Positions 51,101-60,076 of a stretch of 64,000 nt of DNA are shown here, one piece after another (within the stretch, counting starts at the first letter, position 1; every line of letters begins with the position of its first letter). The stretch spans positions 8,395,501 to 8,459,500 of the forward strand of contig OX387610.1 of assembly GCA_947568835.1 (NCBI GenBank). The letters run 5' to 3'. Position numbers and translations under genes: made by a program. The notes beneath the pieces were generated by a model. The model saw only the letters and a list, made by a program, of their open reading frames with translations, made no database searches and had not been told where the DNA came from. Source of the DNA: Protonemura montana. Taxonomy: Eukaryota > Arthropoda > Insecta > Plecoptera > Nemouridae.

Positions 51101-54100
51101 CAAAACATTCGCACTATATATGACATTTACCAAACAATTCATCACCGACAATTCCTATTAAAAACAAAACCAACCCTTCGGGGTAACTTTCTCCGTAAGG
51201 GTAAAATACCGAGAGTAGGTATGCAATAATACCTAACCATTACGAATAAACGAGCGATTACACATAATTATTCATGACTGTGTCATTTTGATCGTTACAT
51301 TCATCGTAGCGGTCAGTTTGTATCGTGGTCGATCGGTCTAAAAGATTCATGAAATGCATTTACCTTGAAAGTGGTGCTCTAGATTAGCAGACAAGGTATT
51401 TCTGTGACTGGTGTCTATTTGTATGATACTTTAGCATTGTTAAATGGACCGTGTAGAATTGACTTGAAAGACATGACATTTTTGTGGCCTATAATTTTAG
51501 CTATAGCTGACCACAGCATGGGTCTAACTGATCTTTACAATTTAATTCGATATGAATGGGCTATTGTTTTATAAGTTTCCTAATAGGTACTTGTATTTAT
51601 GTTATCTAACATTGGTAACAATTCAAGAAATCGGTACTTAATGATGGATAAGTACTTTTTGAACTTTTAATAATATTAAAAACACCTGTTTCGTTCTAAA
51701 TCCTATTCAAAAATAACGGTTATTTTCTTAGGTTATTGTTTCCTGCAACGCATGTTTGCTTTCTAAATAGCAATTTATGTTTGAGGCGAGATGAGTTTAT
51801 AATAGAAATCGAAGGTATCGACAAAATACAATAAAATCAGATTGTAATCATGCTAATAACAATCTTTACACAAATAACATGGCACCTGTTGTTTCAATCG
51901 ATATCGCAAAGCCTAGAGCGACATAAACAAAGATTTTTTTAATACACACTACCGTTTCATACATTTAATATTATTCATCGCGAAGTCAGTTCTGCACGAG
52001 ATTTTCACTTTCCGGTCAAACAATAATCGTTGGCTTTCCCGCAAAGAACGGTAATCCAATTGCCACACCCATGCGAGCGGCTAGACCGAAGTCATTAAAA
52101 ATCCGGGGTAGGGAGGGAGGGACAACTCTTCACTCGCTAGCGAGAAGATATCTAACAGAAAGCCAGACACCACGAGAAGTCTGACCAGACGAAGCCAACA
52201 TCTCTGAAAATGAAAGTCTTATAAAACCTAATATGTAACGTGAGTTCATTATGAATTTTTAATAACTTGTTATTATTATACATAGAGTTTGGTAATTTGA
52301 ATGAGTGTTTTTTTTCGTGGTTGTGTTTTTGTGTCATTTTTTTAAGGTGGATATTTTTAAATGACATGTTTGGTCAACTGACTTCGATATTTCTGGGTTA
52401 ACTTCTTTTATTTTTAACACGTCGTGTCAGAATGATAACTGATTAGATCTCGCCACCATAACGTCGCATTACATGCATTTAATAGCCGTGTAAAATTATG
52501 CAAAATAGGCACAACCTGTACACTAAAGAATCTTGCTCTTAAATTAACACAACAAGATTTTTTTATTCAATCGCCTAAAAATTTAGCGAAAATAAAACAT
52601 GTAAAATGTGCTAAGGTTAAATCAAGGAGACATGAGTCTAAAAACAATCTTGTAAATTGTGATTTAAATTGCAAATTCTTTTAATTATTATTAGGATTGG
52701 GCCATTTGCGTTAAGGAAAAATGTATAATCTGATCAAAGATGATGATCAAATTTAAAAAAATCGCAATTAATATAAATTGTGGGTGTATTGTTTAAAAAT
52801 GTGCACGTGCACTTTCCCAAAGTGCACTTTAAGGCCATTCGTGCTTCGTACTTTTTTCAAATAGTTTCACTTCACAGTGCAGGTGGTATTTATTTTACAA
52901 AAAAAAAAAAACTGCAAAACTAGATCATCGTGAGTCGAGGGAGGGAATCTCTTTATTCTATTGAAAAAAAACAACAATAAAAGACGCCTTTATAAAACAA
53001 AAAAACCCGCATAGCAACGTAGTTACTAACCAATGTTATGCTATTTTTTTTTTAAATTTATGTACACGATTTTCAAACTGTCCTACGCAAAGTAAAATAA
53101 CTGCGTGGGCGTCAACAGAACATATGTTGCCCGCACGTTAGGCAACCTACTCATGACCCCTGACCCTACCCAACATGGTATCCCCACTCACCGAAAGAGC
53201 CGTGAATCGAGCATTAAAAACAACTAAAGCAATTATTTATTGTACAATATTCACGTTCACTTTTATGCCGGCGGCAGGTAAAATACCATCCAGTTAGCTC
53301 CAATGTGCATCTCGCCATCGTACATTAGTTCGGTAATAATTGATTAATTGCCTGTGAAGAGATTTGCATGATTGATTCATAAGGTACTGTATTCCGAACT
53401 TGCTTGAAAGGTCAGAGAGGTCTCGTTATTATATTCATGGGTTAGTGCAGGTTGGAATTTATAATAAAGCAACCAGGAGCAAAGCTAAGTTTAAGGGACA
53501 GACCTGATTTTGGGGCAAAGATACCCAAGATTTTTTTTTTTGTGAATCTTACGAATTTTTTTTTTAACAAACTTAGAATTTGATTTCTTTAAGGCTTTGA
53601 GAGCCGTTGGTATGCGAGTCTTGTGGTATTTCGGTTAAAGCTCTTTTGAGATAAGTTTTTAGTCCTAAAATCTCCGAGCAACGGGGAACAACTTCTTTTT
53701 AGGGCAAAAAAAAACCTTCACAAAAGAGCATTAACCGAAAAACCCCAAGACTCATCTCAAAATTTGTGTAAAAAATCTCAAAACCTAAATTCTCCATTGT
53801 CTAGGTCCTAAAAGATATTTTTAAACGAATATTGCAATTGAAATCAAACTTCTCAACAATCTTACGCCAAAATAACGCTAACACGTACTAGTATAAACCA
53901 TATAATAATTAAACCATTCTTATCTCAATCCACTGCTGCATACGATCACATAACGCGATAACAAAAAACCTCCAATGCCAAACTCACCTTAAAAAACGAA
54001 AGCAATTTCGAAAACCAAGAGTGATAAATATCCCGACGTATGAACAAATGACTAATCCCAACCTGGTCTCCTTCAGTAAAGCAAGGCGCCATACCATTAA

Positions 54101-56502
54101 TAGCGTCGATTAGTAGGTGGATATCGATCGATACGATTTGTCACACTATACCGGATTGCACAAACCGACATTCTCGATGACACATAGGTACTATAAGAGA
54201 TATTGCCAAACTTACCTCCAGCGACCATAGCGTGCAGAATTATATTTTTATTTCAAGAAAGTAGGTCGTCTTAATAATAAAGATCCGGGTTTACACGGGT
54301 TCGAATCCTGGATCGAGCACCCACTATCAACTAACTTGTTCTTTAGAACATATGAATGTCTGTGTGAATATGGAAATTTTGTTCTAATGGATAGTGCCAA
54401 AAGTGAACTATGGAGATTTGATTTGATTGCAGTATTGTGTGGGGTGTTACATATGTAGTAATTCTGAATGGGATTGGCACTAGCCCTTTTTGGGATGTGC
54501 ACCATTTTGGAAGTTGTTCTGGCATCATCACAACTCAAGAGAACGGACTTTTTAGAAATCGGTAACGTTCAAGAATCTCTTGAGAGTATATGGTAATTCT
54601 TTAATGACATAGTGATGTTGAGAGTGACTACAACTTTTGGGCACACTCAGATTTGTAGAAAATTGTTTTAGTGAAATTTAGAGTTGACATAACTTTGCTC
54701 TGAATGTTATACAAATGGTGCCCGTAATAGTCAGTGGTCACACCTGTGGTCACACGTCATCAAATCGTGGACCTTCCTGATTCACTCTCTTGAACCCGCA
54801 AAAAAAGAAATAAATCGCAAAGGAATCTATGCAAATACTTAGCAGAAAGTTCTGCTGCTGGTCAATGGTTCGATGCCTTTCAATGGGTTATGTTACCTTT
54901 GTAGCAAAAAAAACAATATCAGATGTTATAATAACAAGCTAACGACCCGTTTAATCCTTAAACAGCCTTTAAATATCAGCTTTGTACGTTAGTATATTAA
55001 AATATTTACATTTCTTATGTCTCTCCGCTAGCAATTCTAACTGAAAACTACAATCAACCTGAGCCAGAACGACTAATGCAATCACAAGTTAAACTAAGCT
55101 TGTTAACGAACCGTTATTTCATTAATAATCCTTTTAGCAACTGGATCTAATGACCCGTTTTAGTACGAACCGTTATTTCATTAATAATCCTTTTAGCAAC
55201 TGGATCTAATGACCCGTTTTAGTACGAACCGCTAGTGTAATCAATGGCCCTACTGCACTTAAGCCAGATTTTTGAGATGAAGGTTCCAATGAGGAAAGTT
55301 ATGGCGTTTTCGACAGGCCTGCACCAGGGCGGTTTTTAAACTTGCTTGATGACGTAGCTGTCAGTGCATTAATCTGTTTCTTATTGCAAGAAAAGTGCAT
55401 CGGGTGTGACTCGAGAGCGAGCAACTATGCCTGACGAACACGTGAAAAGGGCACTGGGACAGAGTCACATGCCTAGTCGAACACGTGAAAGTGGCACTGG
55501 GGCAGAGTCACATGCCCAATCGAACACATGAAATTTTCACTGGGACAGAGTCACATGCTCAGTCGAACACGTGAAAGTTGCACTGGGACAGAGTCACATG
55601 CCCAGTCGAACACATGAAAGTTGCACTTGGACAGAGTCACATGCCCAGTCGAACACGTGAAAGTTGCACTGGGGCAGAGTCACATGCCCAGTCGAACACG
55701 TGGAAGTTGCACTGGGACAGAGTCATATGCCCAGTCGAACACGTGAAATTTGCACTGGGGCAGAGTCACATGCCCAGTCGAACACGTGAATGTTGCACTG
55801 GGGCAGAGTCACATGCCCAGTCGAACACGTGAAAGTTGCACTGGCGCAGAGCCACATGCCCAGTCGTACACATGAAAGTTGCACTGGGACAGAGTCACAT
55901 GTCCCGTCGAACACGCAGATCGCCCCCGGTGCACACCCGGGGTGCAACGAAGCAGTCAATCGAATACGCCATACGTTTTGAGTTCCTTACTCAAATTTGG
56001 AGCTAGTTCTTTTGTCTTTTTTAATAAGATTAACAAAGAACACCATTTGGGTCCCTTTGCCCCAAAACCTGCCTTCCCTAACTAAAGTTTGATCCAAAAA
56101 GCCCTTCTTGTTAATTTTATGGGAGAAAACATAAGAAATAACTTCAATTTTGAATGGAAAATCTGGATAATACCATCCCCATGGTCTGCATGTCAATTTT
56201 TATTAATACAAAAATAATTTTACCCTAATTTTAAGAAAACTAGTTCAAAAGTGTTTCATGATCTAACCTTTTTCGACTTGCAGCGTAAAGTTGTCGCCAA
56301 CCCTAGCGGACGCTGTGTAAACAATGTGTGTACACAGACAAGGGTTGATTTTGTCGACACCGGTCAGGCCCTCGAAGTAACATAGCAGCTTCTTCATTGG
56401 TTCGACAGCGCCTTCTGGGCACTTCTCATAGAGGGCCACTTCCATGGACAGCACCGCATGGTGGCTCCACATCACGAACAGCAGCAACACCAGCGACTTC
56501 AT
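31019..56502 (-). CDS. giant chitinase-like protein: inactive GH18 + 3 CBM14 + long repeats (11 exons)
   Basis: Eleven exons join without a frame break to 2286 residues. Residues 1-19 are a signal peptide; 35-450 align with the GH18 barrel (LLCYFEG..., PCLCTHIVYTA, KIVLSIAAN, DGVEVNFA, KLIVSLP, GGWTMERDEDLTAPYAF, DLGGAALYQLDDED). The catalytic signature DxxDxDxE reads D134-G-V-E-V-N139-F-A141, so the proton-donor Glu is Ala and the preceding Asp is Asn; GGW is AAN and the usual W of the last motif is Y. Catalysis is therefore very unlikely. CBM14 modules span 489-549, 565-623 and 2223-2279, each with six Cys. Between them lie a Gly/Ser/Tyr-rich stretch and about 21 QVFYQSTPRP-type repeats. 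Probably a secreted chitin-binding cuticle or matrix protein. The architecture recalls the very long arthropod group VI chitinases, but those are normally active. Confidence 0.9.
33190..35320 (-). repeat. in-frame tandem repeat encoding about 21 QVFYQSTPRP-type units
   Basis: Unit is usually 90 bp (30 residues: QVFYQSTPRPIVKQVQYQ + TPIVQQQIVEQP); some copies are 96 or more. Units toward the C-terminal end are nearly identical. A three-unit block of 276 bp is duplicated (33319-33516 versus 33595-33792 mark equivalent stretches). Length is always a multiple of three. Confidence 0.93.
36467..36667 (-). CDS. chitinase-like gene, exon 10
   Basis: Acceptor ctatgcag ends at 36668; donor gtgagt at 36466. 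Phase 2 to 2. Completes CBM14-1 (FYRCVKF...FEYDCPAGLAFDE..EVCVWP) and begins CBM14-2 (YSCPTVEG). Confidence 0.9.
37494..37632 (-). CDS. chitinase-like gene, exon 9
   Basis: Acceptor ggttgcag ends at 37633; donor gtgagt at 37493. Phase 1 to 2. Codes a linker then the first half of CBM14-1 (FECSRQGYFSHPLGCNR). Confidence 0.88.
38355..38574 (-). CDS. chitinase-like gene, exon 8 (end of GH18 domain)
   Basis: Acceptor ctttttcag ends at 38575; donor gtagga at 38354. Phase 0 to 1. DLGGAALYQLDDEDTVGAC corresponds to the last GH18 motif (LGG.M.W..D.DDF.G.C), with Tyr for Trp. A Leu/Gln-rich helix follows. Confidence 0.88.
38835..38897 (-). mobile_element. tRNA-derived SINE, family T fragment (T2), intron 7
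   Basis: Contains the 3' part of family T: ggcatcaatttttgagaggg, then aataataaaataccccgcgc and gccagcgtttgcaat. The tRNA head is missing. Confidence 0.65.
39164..39286 (-). CDS. chitinase-like gene, exon 7
   Basis: Acceptor tgtttctag ends at 39287; donor gtatgg at 39163. Phase 0 to 0. MEGGWTMERDEDLTAPYAFRNNTWMAFED is a clear match to the GH18 block 'GWT...D....PYAY..NQWV.FDD'. Confidence 0.9.
39543..41170 (-). mobile_element. 5'-truncated non-LTR retrotransposon in intron 6
   Basis: Holds a reverse transcriptase frame (below), an AT-rich 3'UTR and a TATC microsatellite tail (39543-39561), as in CR1/L2/jockey-like elements. Similarity to RT begins near YRPVSILP; upstream residues look like host sequence, so the 5' cut lies near 41170. 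It lies in sense orientation relative to the chitinase-like gene, between exons 6 and 7. Confidence 0.8.
39842..41266 (-). CDS. reverse transcriptase ORF (non-LTR, 5'-truncated, 474 residues)
   Basis: RT motifs are in order: YRPVSILPAFSKILE (34-48), FYCDLTKAFD (palm motif A, 102-111, with Asp105), VPQGSILGPLLFIIFINDL (171-189), YADDTSLL (catalytic YADD, 199-206), NKLILN, and KFLGLTIDNKLKW. A C-terminal region LQKRAIRLI...PLFKQLQIL follows, typical of jockey/CR1-type elements of invertebrates. No stop or frameshift interrupts it, so insertion is probably recent. Endonuclease and ORF1 are absent, so it cannot move by itself. The first 30 or so residues read into flanking sequence. Confidence 0.88.
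   Translation of the reverse strand: MTQSKCCTPLHLCIYRGRLTSVKCVSSSLFPITYRPVSILPAFSKILESLIRLRITNFLDLHNVISDSQGGFIKKKSTSYTINRFISELIDSVNKKKSVIGFYCDLTKAFDCMDHGILIEKCAYYGIRGIALNLIKSYLKNRTQTVEIVQKDKNGIIRKFQSRPETVRVGVPQGSILGPLLFIIFINDLPYNIKNAELYADDTSLLASANKSDINMLREEAEKKITDATIWFRNNKLILNDTKTISMSFSISDEENVNLMPIVNHATKKVIDNVKVAKFLGLTIDNKLKWGFHIENLASKLCSALYSIREIRKIADIGVTKMVYYANFESRVRYGLEFWGNAKKSIKILVLQKRAIRLIMEKKSRVHCKPLFKQLQILTIFSLYILIVTVKIKNKFDSLPKVKDQHHYLTRNRDNLRKNHHTSIDSPENIGIDIYNRLPEYIKNAPSLSVFINRLKVVLIDKACYSINEFFSSL
41363..41521 (-). CDS. chitinase-like gene, exon 6
   Basis: Acceptor ccttctcag ends at 41522; donor gttagt at 41362. Phase 0 to 0. GLGAPHGKLIVSLPATTTLFTLAD matches the GH18 block 'GAP.EKLVVGIPLYGRSFTL'. 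The Tyr-Gly-Arg of that block is missing. Confidence 0.9.
41645..41753 (-). CDS. chitinase-like gene, exon 5
   Basis: Acceptor tgttatag ends at 41754; donor gtatga at 41644. Phase 2 to 0. Codes KYIDNFVISTDNITD, where active chitinases have KYLDFINVMTYDFHG; the conserved Met-x-Tyr-Asp is lost. Confidence 0.87.
42409..42573 (-). CDS. chitinase-like gene, exon 4
   Basis: Acceptor gattgcag ends at 42574; donor gtgagt at 42408. Phase 2 to 2. Begins Lys/Arg/Ser-rich (end of the insertion), then KIVFLRVPIEPEVIAKRFDLKFIA, which fits the GH18 strand LLLTAAVSA and the helix before 'KYLDFINVM'. Confidence 0.85.
42724..43097 (+). mobile_element. 5S-derived SINE (copy S3), intron 3
   Basis: Head gaaacacctgttctggtgagctcaccgaag.. 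then ctgcgctgagtcaggtattgg, body with gttctgttcggg, aggagtaggctacg and cgacgccataag, ending in an aatcaatcaatc tail near 43085-43097. It lies antisense to the chitinase-like gene. Confidence 0.82.
44099..44122. repeat. 10-bp-arm palindrome, intron 3
   Basis: atagcttcta, a 4-base loop (ctac), then tagaagctat: perfect inverted repeat. Confidence 0.9.
44130..44235. repeat. degenerate ~20-bp repeat ending in a perfect 24-bp palindrome
   Basis: Variants of 'ctggctactacaagctattt' follow each other, and the last runs into a perfect palindrome at 44198-44221 (agctatttctag and its complement), followed by more agctagatagct units. Confidence 0.8.
45155..45440 (-). mobile_element. 5S-derived SINE, 3'-truncated (copy S4), intron 3
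   Basis: On the - strand: head with cgaagttgaagaacactgcgctcggtcaggtattggatgggtgacc, then the family body to the ccttctaggct-like block. The 3' tail is missing. Confidence 0.75.
45588..45703 (-). CDS. chitinase-like gene, exon 3 (charged insertion)
   Basis: Acceptor tggctgcag ends at 45704; donor gtagct at 45587. Phase 0 to 2. After a helix start (LLREKI) it codes a hydrophilic stretch with a dibasic RQKR at residues 174-177 and an Asp/Thr-rich tract. This stretch is not part of a normal GH18 barrel. Confidence 0.82.
47950..48062 (+). mobile_element. tRNA-derived SINE, family T (copy T3), intron 2
   Basis: B box GGGTTCGAGCCC at about 47970, then tcgtttgggcatcaatttttgagac, aataataaaataccccgcgcattgc and gcgtttgcaatttaatt. 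It is the clearest example of the family's 3' half. Confidence 0.72.
48518..48759 (-). CDS. chitinase-like gene, exon 2 (degenerate catalytic motif)
   Basis: Acceptor acatttcag ends at 48760; donor gtgggg at 48517. Phase 1 to 0. Codes ALRHRNPALKIVLSIAAN (GH18 motif I, normally K....IGGW) and VDGVEVNFAMS (motif II, normally DGLDLDWEYP). Confidence 0.88.
48870..49165 (-). mobile_element. 5S-derived SINE, 3'-truncated (copy S5), intron 1
   Basis: On the - strand it starts near gccgaagttaagcaacaacgcg with gatgggtgaccatc and runs through the body (gttctgttcggg, gaggctag, caacctctcgacgg) to the aaggctcgataagg block. Confidence 0.75.
49273..49302. repeat. TA dinucleotide microsatellite
   Basis: About 13 consecutive TA units, in intron 1. 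Confidence 0.95.
49774..50205 (+). mobile_element. 5S-derived SINE, full-length reference copy (S6), intron 1
   Basis: The head (about 49774-49885) follows 5S rRNA: ggcctagaaacaccggttctcatgtgatcaccgaagttaagcaa, then ggtcaggtattggatgggtgacc, which covers the 5S internal promoter. A body of about 300 bp ends in gttgtcaaaatagtgcatcgttaaacc. It is oriented opposite to the host gene. 5S-derived SINEs are known as class SINE3; I do not recognise this family. Confidence 0.85.
50206..53600. other. intron 1 interior, no feature recognised
   Basis: AT-rich with scattered homopolymers and no repeat or coding pattern that I can support. The GC-richer spots are short. Confidence 0.5.
53616..53753. repeat. 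inverted repeat with 36-bp arms (hairpin), intron 1
   Basis: Arms 53616-53651 and 53718-53753 pair at 32 of 36 positions around a 66-base loop. Could be a small foldback element or a hairpin RNA precursor. Confidence 0.85.
54255..54345 (+). mobile_element. tRNA-like SINE fragment, intron 1
   Basis: aataataaagatccgggtttacac followed by GGGTTCGAATCC (B box, about 54298) and gatcgagcaccc. Only the second half of a tRNA-like head is visible. Confidence 0.45.
54346..55100. other. intron 1 interior, no feature recognised
   Basis: No coding pattern or repeat seen. Confidence 0.45.
55107..55224. repeat. two-copy 59-bp direct repeat
   Basis: Copies 55107-55165 and 55166-55224 are identical by eye; a third start (cgaaccg) follows. 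Recent tandem duplication. Confidence 0.92.
55451..55923. repeat. 43-bp minisatellite (11 copies) with E-box CACGTG, intron 1
   Basis: Eleven 43-bp units (gcactgggacagagtcacat + gcccagtcgaacacgtgaaagtt), with part of another before it. Seven of the eleven units, plus the partial one at about 55440, hold the palindrome CACGTG; the others have CACATG or CACGCA. It lies roughly 350 bp downstream of exon 1 in the sense of transcription. A period of 43 breaks any reading frame, so it is not coding. With no unique spacers, it is not a CRISPR array. Confidence 0.93.
56268..56502 (-). CDS. chitinase-like gene, coding exon 1 (signal peptide, GH18 start)
   Basis: ATG at 56502. Hydrophobic leader (MKSLVLLLFVMWSHH), then the first GH18 strand (LLCYFEGLTG) and PCLCTHIVYTASA, equivalent to the LCTHLIYAFA block of chitinases. 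Donor gttaga at 56267, phase 1. An acceptor-like ttcttccag lies about 30 bases upstream of the ATG, suggesting an upstream noncoding exon. Confidence 0.88.
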
Positions 56503-56594
56503 CCTGGATGAAACCGCCAGGTTGGACCGCTAGTCTGGAAGAAATGATACAAGATGGTAAGAAACATGTTCTTTATGGCGATTTTATATTCAGG

Positions 56595-56677
56595 TTAGCG
56601 TGTTGGAATCACTGGTTCTCGTTAGATCGCCGAAGTTAAGCAATACTGCGCTGAGTCAGGTATTGGATGGTTGACTA
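56595..56677 (+). mobile_element. 5S-derived SINE, head only (copy S7)
   Basis: The 5S-like head (gaatcactggttctcgttagatcgccgaagttaagcaatactgcgctgagtcaggtattggatgg) stops after about 83 bases where another copy starts. It lies just upstream of coding exon 1 of the chitinase-like gene. Confidence 0.75.
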
Positions 56678-56995
56678 CCGAACGGTTTGGTGAGTTGGAA
56701 ACACCGGTTCTCATGAGATCACCAAAGTTGAGCAACACTGAACTGGGTCAGGCAATGGATGGGTGACTATCACACTCGAGATCAGTTATGTTGCTTACCG
56801 TAAGCCTTGCTTATCAACCCCTCAAAATGATGTCTTTGTATAGATAGCCTATTTTGCTAGTTATACCACCCTTCGGAAGAGACAATAAGCTGCTGGTTCC
56901 CTTGGTGCTCTTTGAAAGCAACAGGGTATATGACGGTACCGGGTTCCTTCTCTCTTATAGGTAAGATTTGTCATCATCCTCGTCATCACCCACAC
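56678..56995 (+). mobile_element. 5S-derived SINE, 3'-truncated (copy S8)
   Basis: Directly joined to S7. Head (gaaacaccggttctcatgagatcaccaaagttgagcaac) and body (cccttcggaagagac, ggttcccttggtgctcttt, ggtaccgggttcc) are present; the tail is missing. Confidence 0.78.
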
Positions 56996-59900
56996 ATCTA
57001 TATTGAAATATCGAACCTGGAGAGCACATTTAGTAGCCTAACATAACATTTCCCAAAAATTACTCATTTTCTTTGATGAATTTAAGATTTTATGTGGAAG
57101 TAATTACTAAAATTGCTCGAAAGAAGAGATGTATACATTTATATCTCAGAAAAAAAGCTGCAAGCTTGTAAAATAAAATTGAAGCAACAATTCAGATGCA
57201 TTGCGTGACAAACTCTGTACATTTCGTATTATCGGTGGTCTGGTTCTAGTCACCTCACAAGGAAAAGGTACCAGCAGAAAATATAATTGAAAGTCATGCA
57301 ATATAGATCAGTTTTGAAAGGATTGTCGATCGACAGCGAATGTACTTTACAATCTAATTTCGATGACGATTTTAATCCAAGCGTACACCAACCTACGCAA
57401 GACCTACGCCAAATATTCTCGCCCTTTCTCAAAATATATCTTTCACCGTTAGATGCCCGAATCTCACCAGCACCGAGCTTAAAATTTCAGTAAATTTTAT
57501 TAATTTTTCTTAATCAATTGGCTTTAATCAATTTTGTGCATTTCGTTAAAATTAATTTTTACTTATTATATGATATTTTGAAACTTTTCAAAGAGGATTA
57601 TTACACAAAGTCTCAAAAACAAATTATGAAATTTCCATTAAAAAGTGATTTTAATTCAAGGAGGCACCGGTCAATCACACCAGCCAAAATTAATTTTGAA
57701 GCTGTCAATATTTTGGCTTTGTGCAAGTCTCCGTTCAAATATTTGTACCTAGATTAATGGAGGTTTTAATTTTAAACCACTCTTTAAGTACAAAAAAAGG
57801 TGCCAGAAATAAAACCAACTTAATTCTATTTCACAAAACATTCCCTCTGTGCTAATAACAAGCATTTTCACGTGTGGTGTCTTAATTTTCTTGCTTGACA
57901 TTTGAAAAAATATGTAATTGATTTGGAGAAATATCAAATCTTGAACCTAAACCGAGTCGAAACCAAGTCTAGTCTGATATCGGTCGACATATCTAACAAA
58001 GAAACGTTTCTTTTCTCCTCCACAAACCGTTTATGTCACTGAAAAACTGGCCAATGAATACCGCATTAAATATTTACAATCATTTCTTCATCTCTCATTA
58101 CCCAACTGAAAACAAACAATGAGAAACGCCGTTTCATCGACAACATTTTATTGATCTTAATAATTAATTGACATTAGAAACTATCTACGTGTCGACTCGA
58201 TGAAATCTTAAAGAGGTGTGACTGCCCGTAGTGACAGCTCTATCGTGAGGATCCGACCAAATGCAATTAGCAAACCCGCAGGGATTATCGATAATCATTA
58301 AATTGAATCGCAATGAACGTAGGTACATGTATGTGTCGCAAGCTCAAAATATCGACTGTTGATCGTGTATTGCCAAATTGCTCTTGACTCTCGAGCATTA
58401 AAAATATGTCAAAAGTAAAGCAACGGTGATTGCGAAATTTCAAATAAAGTTAGCAGAAAAACAGTCCGATTTTAAAAATCATTAAAAATTGATTTCTATT
58501 ATCATAAAATAGCTTGATATCAAGGCTATGCTTAATTATTCCAGTTTTTTTTTTCAGTTTTAATAGGAATCATTATATCAATCTCTTTTTTCACCGATAA
58601 AAAACATTGAATTGGTAAGTTTTACTATACCCGGCTAAAAATATAACAGCCAGGTAAAGACATATCACCATGGTAACAGCTAATCAGACATTTTTACTTC
58701 AATCTTGATATCCAGTTTCTTATTTATCGAAAATTGCTTACCAGTTTCACCATCATTTCAGCATCTTAGCACCCTATTTGTTCAATAAGATCATATCATT
58801 GGTTATAAGAGCTTAAAGTCTAATTATATAGGGACACTACGACCGAAAGATATTTATCAAATTTATATAATATATACTAAACTTACTTCAAATTACTGCA
58901 CTTTGCTCAAGTTCCTGTATGTTGAGGTGGTCCGGCTACGATGGTTTCATTTATGATAACCTCGGGTAAGCAATAATTGACTGGGAACTTTGGAGATAGC
59001 TAAAGCGATCGTAGTTCGACGTCTGATGCTTCTAGCTGGAGAAAGGGAATCTCTACAAATCGCTTGTTTTCGTCGAACTAAGCTGTAGATTCGATTTCAG
59101 CTTCTTTACGGGTGCAATATGTAAGTCATCCATGAAAACCCCTATTACCCGAGAAATTACATTTTTTTTCAGCACGGTTTCTGCAAAAATGGCGATTTAA
59201 GTCGTTTTAAATCGTATAGTGAATCTCTGCTGTAGCAAGAAAAAGCTTAAAGAGATAACTGCTCGAAACTTAAATTGAAATATAAGTATGACTGTAGCAA
59301 AAATCGGTACACTTTTCAATTTAGCCTTCGAAAGGAGAAAATTTTGAAAAAAAAAAACAGTGAAAAAGTATTCAAAAACAAAAATGGTCCAATTATCGCT
59401 TGCTGGTCTAAGGCCGTAAGTAAAAAAATTCTTCCAAAAATGATTGACATTAAAAAAATAATGTGTTTTTCTCGACTGAAATTTAAACCTAATATGCAGA
59501 AAAATGAAACCAAAAATGAAACCTTGAGACACCGGTATCAGTAAAGGAAGCTTTCTTTGCTAGTTTGGCAAGCTCAAAATCAAAATCCTCGCCTACAAAA
59601 TTCATAAACACAAATTTCCCCCTAAACTCACACTAACAGGCACCTCCATTTAGATATTCAATCAAAACAGGGAACGGAATCTCTATTGAAAATAATTTTC
59701 GAATGGCCCTCGTACCACACCATGCTGTTGCCAACACTCTAGCAACTGCAACCACCATTCAAGCCAGCCAACTGTGTAGCAATAACCGAGCTGTCAGTGT
59801 TGCCCACTTTGCAACAATTAATTGTATCGAAATGATTCAATGACGCCGTGAATCAGTTGTCAGCAGCTGATCATAGGCGCAGACCTAACCGTTGGCACGC

Positions 59901-60060
59901 GAGATCCAAGATTGGGCCAAGGGTGAACAAATTGCAATCAACTTTATAAACGGACTTGTTTTCAGGTTGCTTAATTGATAGCTGGTTGGGCTGAGAGTAA
60001 TCGCTTGTTTATTGCTCCACTTATTCATCATCATCGCACCAAAGACCAGCAATATAAAAA
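56996..60060. other. gene-free region upstream of the chitinase-like gene, nothing recognised
   Basis: AT-rich, with short overlapping open frames that have no codon or domain signature. The promoter and 5' noncoding exon(s) of the chitinase-like gene may be here, but no convincing TATA/Inr set could be singled out. Confidence 0.4.
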
Positions 60061-60076
60061 AAACAGATTATAGCAG

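Noticed and set aside
55451-55923. CRISPR-like array or coding repeat
   Set aside because: Units abut without spacers, and the 43-bp period shifts the reading frame each time.
59197-59544. Overlapping 65-111 residue frames on both strands
   Set aside because: Low-complexity AT-rich sequence, Phe/Lys-rich translations, no domain or splice context.
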